Notes under the pieces: generated by a model
Seen by the model: the letters and a program-made list of their open reading frames with translations, nothing else
Database searches by the model: none
Told to the model about the DNA's origin: nothing
Assembly (NCBI RefSeq): GCF_902635505.1
Contig: NC_045432.1
Span: forward strand, 5,143,275-5,207,274
Source of the DNA: Sarcophilus harrisii
Taxonomy: Eukaryota > Chordata > Mammalia > Dasyuromorphia > Dasyuridae
Reading direction: 5' to 3'
Length of the DNA stretch: 64,000 nt
Translations under genes and position numbers: made by a program
Shown: one piece after another, positions 62,385-64,000 of the stretch
Position numbering within the stretch: the first letter of the stretch is position 1
Layout of the letters: the number at the start of each line of letters is the position of its first letter

Positions 62385-62500
62385 TTCTCTTCACAATGAG
62401 GGGGGAGAAAAGAAAAGAATGGAGAAAATCCAGAACCTAAAATTTTGAAAAATGAATGTTAAACATTGTTTTACATGTAATTGGAGAAAAATAAAACACC
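62385..62500 (+). mobile_element. Old L1 3' end
   Basis: GAATGTTAAACATTGTTTTACATGTAATTGG followed by AAAAATAAAAC tail, as in marsupial L1 3' termini. Confidence 0.65.
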
Positions 62501-63024
62501 AACTATGTTCAAAATAACAAGAAGAACAAGGGATTGCTGGAGATGTATGGAGTTTCTTCTCTCCAGGCCTTCTCCATCTGTCCCTCTTCTTCCCAGGACT
62601 GACCACCTCCTTCCCACGCCGACTTTTGATTTTTAATGTTTTTTGATGACATTTTGCTGTTTGTGTTTATTCTTGTATAGGTAGCATTTCCCATTGGGGA
62701 TGGGGCCTCTTTTACATGTTTTCCTGAAAGTATATCCCCTGTGGAAAGAAGTCTTTATCCCTCCCTACTCCACTCCCTATCCAACTGAATAAAGCCCCAG
62801 GCATCCCAGTGCTGGTGTGCTTTTAACTGTTTACCCACCTGCTTGCCTTTCTCTTTCTTTCTGGGCCCCTCTCAACACATCCCTTTCCCCACTTTTCCCT
62901 GCTTTGAGACTGGGTGGGATCTAAGGGCTGGGCATCTTGCTCAGCTGCTGCTGCCATAAGTGGCTTATTGCATGGCTGTCACCTTTGCTGAGTCCAAAGG
63001 GACCCAAAAGAGATAACTCTCTTC

Positions 63025-63921
63025 AAAGTGAGAAGCTCTTCTACGGTCAGGATTTCTAATAAAGGTCTCGTTTCTAAAATATATAAAGAACTGTGTCAAA
63101 TTTATAAGAATACATGTCATTCCCCAATTGATAAATGGTCAAAGGATATGAACAATTTTCAGATGATAAAATTAAAGCCATTTATGTGAAAAAGTGTCAG
63201 AATCACTATTGATTAGAGAAATGCAAATTAAAACAACTCTGAGGTACTAGCCAATCCCTCTCAGGTTGGCAAAGATGACAGGAAAGGGTAATGATAAATG
63301 TTGGAGGGGATGCGGGAAAACCGGGACACTAAGGAACACATTGTTGATGGAATTGTGAAATGATCCAACCATTCTGGAGGGCAATCTGGAATTATGTTCA
63401 AAGGGCCATCAGACTGAGCTTGCCCTTTGACCCAGAAGGGCCATTACTGGGTCTGTGACCCAAGGAAATCATAAAGGAGGGAAAAGGACCCACATATGCA
63501 AAAGTGTTTGTAGCACAAATGTTTTGTGGTAGCAAAGAATGGGGAAAGGAGCGGACGCCCATCCATTGGGGAATGGCTGAACAAGTGGTGGTACATGAAG
63601 GAAAGGAAATACTGAAGCCGAGCCAAACAAGCAAAACCAGGGATACGCTGTGCACAATAACTGCAAGAATGATCAACTGTGGAAGGCTCGGTTCTTCTCA
63701 GTGGTTCAGCGATCCAAAGGCAACCCAATAGACTTTGGACAGAAAATGCCTCTGCAACCGGACAAAGAACTAAGGAGACTGGAAATCCGCACATGCTAGG
63801 CCCACTTCTTTTTTCTGTTTTGTTTTGTTTTTTTCTCTCTCCCCTGGTTTTTGCTGTTTGCTCTGATTTTTCTCTCCCAACATAATTCATAAAACAATGT
63901 GTATTAAAAAGAAATAAACTA
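63025..63921 (+). mobile_element. L1 3' region, second subfamily
   Basis: ORF2 C-terminal DNA (GAGAAATGCAAATTAAAACA, ATGTTGGAGGGGATGCGGGA, CATTCTGGAGGGCAATCTGG) then 3' UTR. It ends GTATTAAAAAGAAATAAACT. Frames are broken. More diverged than, and distinct from, the L1s at 10 and 17 kb. Confidence 0.85.
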
Positions 63922-64000
63922 ACACAAAGGAGAATATGCCCCCCTCAGGGAAGAAAGCTTGGCAAGATTGCTAAGATGTCACCCTGACCCCCTGAAGCAG

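Overview
The window looks like a marsupial nuclear chromosome, most likely the X. It holds two intron-containing vertebrate genes that adjoin each other in human Xq28, set in dense therian and marsupial repeats: marsupial-type L1 and HAL1 LINEs, L2, an RTE/BovB-like fragment, tRNA-derived SINEs, a hAT MITE and several endogenous-retrovirus LTRs. Nothing bacterial, viral-active or CRISPR-like is present. The species was not determined.

Layout. 1-28.3 kb is gene-free and made of nested repeats: HAL1 copies on opposite strands (1-1.8 kb and 7.4-10.06 kb), at least eight L1 pieces, L2, two solo LTRs of one 6-bp-duplication family inside an older repeat (a third lies at 26.4 kb), a hAT MITE and a 0.5 kb GGAA-type purine tract. 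28.3-31.4 kb is RPL10 on the + strand, with a CpG-rich TATA promoter, a pyrimidine-tract (TOP) start, seven exons and the intron-hosted H/ACA snoRNA SNORA70. 31.68-41.92 kb is DNASE1L1 on the - strand, tail-to-tail with RPL10; eight coding exons join in frame to a secreted DNase I-type endonuclease whose catalytic residues are all present. Its 5.2 kb fifth intron carries an L2 element and a pyrimidine-rich tandem array. 42-44.6 kb is unique-looking 5' flank. 44.6-64 kb is again gene-free: an L1 5' fragment, another copy of the old unclassified repeat, an LTR with primer-binding site and an open frame behind it, a 5.5 kb degenerate GT/CA-word array, an A/C-skewed segment, and a final L1.

How the parts relate. 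RPL10 makes large-subunit ribosomal protein uL16, and its intron supplies a pseudouridylation guide RNA, so one transcript serves the ribosome twice. DNASE1L1 is unrelated in function and simply shares the conserved neighbourhood. The expected outer neighbours (EMD to the left, TAFAZZIN to the right) were not found, so the intergenic spaces here are much larger than in human. The most informative structure outside the genes is the layering of insertions: an old repeat family with four copies in the window, into which L1s, SINEs and solo LTRs have landed with readable target-site duplications.
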